A DNA stretch of 64,000 nt. Origin: Niastella yeongjuensis. GTDB taxonomy: Bacteria; Bacteroidota; Bacteroidia; Chitinophagales; Chitinophagaceae. Both the position numbers and the translations under genes were made by a program. Below, in pieces: positions 61,573 to 64,000 of this stretch. The DNA is taken from positions 125,004-189,003 of the forward strand of contig NZ_FOCZ01000006.1 of assembly GCF_900110245.1 (NCBI RefSeq), read 5' to 3'. A model generated the notes under the pieces. It was not told the DNA's origin, searched no databases, and was given only the letters and a program-made list of their open reading frames with translations. The stretch's first letter is position 1, and every line of letters begins with the position of its first letter.

Positions 61573-64000
61573 GTGAACCGACTAACCACCCTGGCTCTTG
61601 TCATACTATTAATTAATAACCAACTGACTGCCCAAACGGCCAACCTGGCCGCCCCCGCAGCCAACACCACCGAAACGCCCGTGGAAAAAGAAACGGGCAT
61701 CGTAAAAGGGACCATTCAAACCACTGATAACCAACCCGCCGCCTATGTTACCGTTACCCTGAAAGATGCGGGCCGGGCCACTTTTACCGACGAATATGGT
61801 ACCTACTCTTTAAAAAACATAAAACCCGGTCAGTACGTCCTGAAGGTGACCATGGCCGGTTTGCAATCGAAAGAAGAAACGATTGTAGTAAAAGCCAACG
61901 AAACCACGGTGTTGGATTTTAAGCTGGCCGAAGACCGCAAACAACTGGAAGAAATTGTGGTTACCCAGCACAAGACTTTAAACGATCAGCCGGTCAATGT
62001 GGGCAAGATCAGTTTGAACCCGATGGATGTGCCCCAGGCGCTGAGCGTAATCGGCCAGGGCCAGATCCGCGAACAACAGGCATTAAAATTGAGCGATGTG
62101 ATCAGGAACGTAAACGGTGTTTACCTCACTACAACACGCGGTAATGTGCAGGAAAGCTTTGGTGCCCGTGGATATGCCCTGGGCAGCACCAACCTGTTTA
62201 AAAACGGTTTCCGCATCAACTCCGGCGTGATCCCCGAAATGAGCTCGCTCGAAAAAGTAGAAGTGTTGAAAGGAAGCGGCGCCATCCTGTACGGACAGGT
62301 AGCACCAGGCGGCGTAGTGAATATGGTCACCAAACAACCCAAATTCAACTTCGGCGGTGAAGTATCGCTGGGAGCTGGTAGTTATGGTTTAATTAAACCC
62401 GCTTTCGATGTATACGGCCCCATTTCGAAATCAATTGCCTATCGCATTAATGGCACTTATATGAAGGCCAACAGCTTCCGCGACCAGGTAAGCTCCGAGC
62501 GGTACTACGTAAATCCTTCGCTGTTGTTCAAACTGGGCAAACGTACCGAGCTGATTGCTGAAGGCGATTATCTGAACGATAACTTCACCCCTGATTTTGG
62601 CATCGGTTCACTCGATGGCAAACAAATACCCAATGTGGGCCGTTCTACCTTTTTTGGTACGCCCTGGCAATACAATAAAACCCAGCAAACCACTACTACC
62701 CTTACGGTAAGGCACCAGCTGTCTACTAACTGGAAACTCAACGCTTCCTTCTCTGACCAGTATTACAAAAGAGATTATTATTCCGTAGAACGTGTACAGG
62801 CCGATGCTACCGGCAAATGGGCCAGACCGCTGGGCAGGATCAATTCAAACGAAAAGTTTTATGCAGGTCAAATAAACCTGATCGGCAAGTTCAATACAGC
62901 GAAACTGGAGCACAATTTGCTTACAGGTATAGATGCAGACCGCACGGAAACTTACAATAAGGACTATGACATTAATGGTAAAACGTACGACACCATTAAC
63001 ATCCTGGATGCCTCACAATACAAACAACGTACTGATATACCTGAAGCAAACGGCATTAGGGAAAGACTGGCACCGGTAAACCGCTTCGGCGGGTATGTGC
63101 AGGACCTGATAAAGTTGTCTGACAAATTCAATGTACTGGCTGGCGTAAGATGGGCGTATGTAGAAACCCGCGGTATTGATTCTACCAGTCTTACCGACGG
63201 TAAAAAAACAACCGGCGCTACCCGGTACGACAATGCATTCTCACCGCGCTTCGGCCTGGTGTATAAACCCTTCCAGACCACATCCTTTTTTGTAAGTTAT
63301 TCCAATTCGTTCACTACCAATACCGGCCAGGACCTGGATGGCAAGGCCATAAAACCTTCCATTATAGATCAATACGAAGTGGGGGTTAAAAACCAGTTCC
63401 TGAATGGATTGTTATCAACTAACGTTACGCTGTACCGTATTATAAACAATAACCTGGCGCAGATGGCTTCTAACTTAAGAGACGGGTCTATAAATGTGAA
63501 CCCCAACATCAAACTGCTGAGTGGCGAAACCACCAGCGATGGTGTGGAAGTAGACGTGGCCGCCTCTCCCATTCCCGGACTGAACATCACCGCCGGTTAT
63601 AGCTACAACTACATGCGGTATACCAAAACCGATACCACCGTGGGCAGCTTTAAAACCGGCGAACGCCTGGTAAACAACCCGGCGCACACAGCCAACGGAA
63701 GCATTTTCTATACGTTTGGCAATGGCCGCCTCGAAGGTTTCAAAATAGGCACCACTATCGTATACCTGGGCAAACGTTTTGGCGGCTGGAACACCGATGT
63801 AACAAAAACCAGCCCCGTTACCTATCGCGACCGCCTGATTGCGGTAAGTGGGTATACCACAATCGATATAACAGCCGGTTATACGTTTAGAAAGAAAATT
63901 TCATTACTGGCCAAGGTTTCTAACCTTACCAACACCTATAACGTTAGTGTACACGAAAATTACAGCGTGAATCCTATTCCGCCTACGCAATTCGTTGCTA
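61573..64000 (+). CDS. TonB-dependent siderophore-type receptor (3' end cut by window)
   Basis: The first 809 residues of an outer-membrane receptor. It starts at GTG 61573 (MNRLTTLALVILLINNQLTA), chosen because it gives the signal peptide; no ATG in frame does. Residues 45-120 are a CarboxypepD_reg-like domain (GIVKGTIQTTDNQPAAYVTV, LKVTMAGLQSKEE). The plug has NPMDVPQALSVIGQGQIREQ, RGYALGSTNLFKNGFRI and LKGSGAILYGQVAPGGVVNM, the FhuA/FpvA-type pattern for siderophore receptors. The barrel follows from about residue 260 and is open at base 64000. The ligand is probably a ferric siderophore, by family. No FecIR regulators are seen upstream. Confidence 0.9.
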   Translation, partial: MNRLTTLALVILLINNQLTAQTANLAAPAANTTETPVEKETGIVKGTIQTTDNQPAAYVTVTLKDAGRATFTDEYGTYSLKNIKPGQYVLKVTMAGLQSKEETIVVKANETTVLDFKLAEDRKQLEEIVVTQHKTLNDQPVNVGKISLNPMDVPQALSVIGQGQIREQQALKLSDVIRNVNGVYLTTTRGNVQESFGARGYALGSTNLFKNGFRINSGVIPEMSSLEKVEVLKGSGAILYGQVAPGGVVNMVTKQPKFNFGGEVSLGAGSYGLIKPAFDVYGPISKSIAYRINGTYMKANSFRDQVSSERYYVNPSLLFKLGKRTELIAEGDYLNDNFTPDFGIGSLDGKQIPNVGRSTFFGTPWQYNKTQQTTTTLTVRHQLSTNWKLNASFSDQYYKRDYYSVERVQADATGKWARPLGRINSNEKFYAGQINLIGKFNTAKLEHNLLTGIDADRTETYNKDYDINGKTYDTINILDASQYKQRTDIPEANGIRERLAPVNRFGGYVQDLIKLSDKFNVLAGVRWAYVETRGIDSTSLTDGKKTTGATRYDNAFSPRFGLVYKPFQTTSFFVSYSNSFTTNTGQDLDGKAIKPSIIDQYEVGVKNQFLNGLLSTNVTLYRIINNNLAQMASNLRDGSINVNPNIKLLSGETTSDGVEVDVAASPIPGLNITAGYSYNYMRYTKTDTTVGSFKTGERLVNNPAHTANGSIFYTFGNGRLEGFKIGTTIVYLGKRFGGWNTDVTKTSPVTYRDRLIAVSGYTTIDITAGYTFRKKISLLAKVSNLTNTYNVSVHENYSVNPIPPTQFVA

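Noticed and set aside
61296-61715. 139-residue minus-strand ORF
   Set aside because: It is the antisense of the siderophore receptor's N-terminal domain and of the hairpin region.

Overview
The window comes from a Gram-negative member of the Bacteroidota, most likely the Chitinophagaceae (Chitinophaga or Niastella relatives; this rank is an inference). The evidence is a subtype iii type VI secretion system (T6SS), TonB receptors with carboxypeptidase-like N-termini, a DUF5686 protein, and -7 promoter boxes of the TAnnTTTG type. No RNA gene, CRISPR array or transposase was seen.

Region 1 (1-2506) holds a truncated LytS-type histidine kinase, two small cytoplasmic proteins and a DoxX-like membrane protein.

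Region 2 (2508-26429) is the main accessory locus, a near-complete Bacteroidota T6SS. Read leftward from 25203 on the minus strand, the order is tssE, tssF, tssG, tssN, tssK, tssO, a PKD-domain membrane protein, clpV (tssH), tssB, tssC, two hcp genes and vgrG. Two unfamiliar helical proteins follow, then a 1365-residue PAAR/RHS effector with a 130-residue C-terminal toxin domain, then two immunity-type genes. Two plus-strand genes accompany the cluster. One is an NlpC/P60 lipoprotein inserted inside the operon. The other is a DUF2235-like lipase with a visible Ser-Asp-His triad, divergent from tssE. The lipase and the RHS protein are the two candidate effectors.

Region 3 (26430-47857) is a mixed set: a DUF5686 outer-membrane protein, a Kir-type potassium channel, a YdcF-like protein, purU, a polysaccharide-lyase-like lipoprotein, a TonB receptor, an orphan AraC-type HTH protein, a GMC oxidoreductase with its small subunit, a five-PAS histidine kinase and an EF-G paralogue.

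Region 4 (48142-64000) is mostly housekeeping: dnaG, a DUF3052-like protein, a ricin-lectin protein, an M48 lipoprotein protease, plsY, prmA, rpsO-pnp, two glycosyltransferases, ftsE and a truncated siderophore-type TonB receptor.

The intergenic spaces are unusual. Many contain degenerate arrays of short words (AGTTAACAGGTT, GTGAGTAGT, GGTTACCGG, AAGTAAGAAGT, AACTTAAAACTT). Several of these face a complementary array and can fold into long imperfect hairpins. The clearest has 53-bp arms at 51008-51253. A GC-rich element at 38589-38633 recurs at 53837-53885. These elements are the least explained part of the window.
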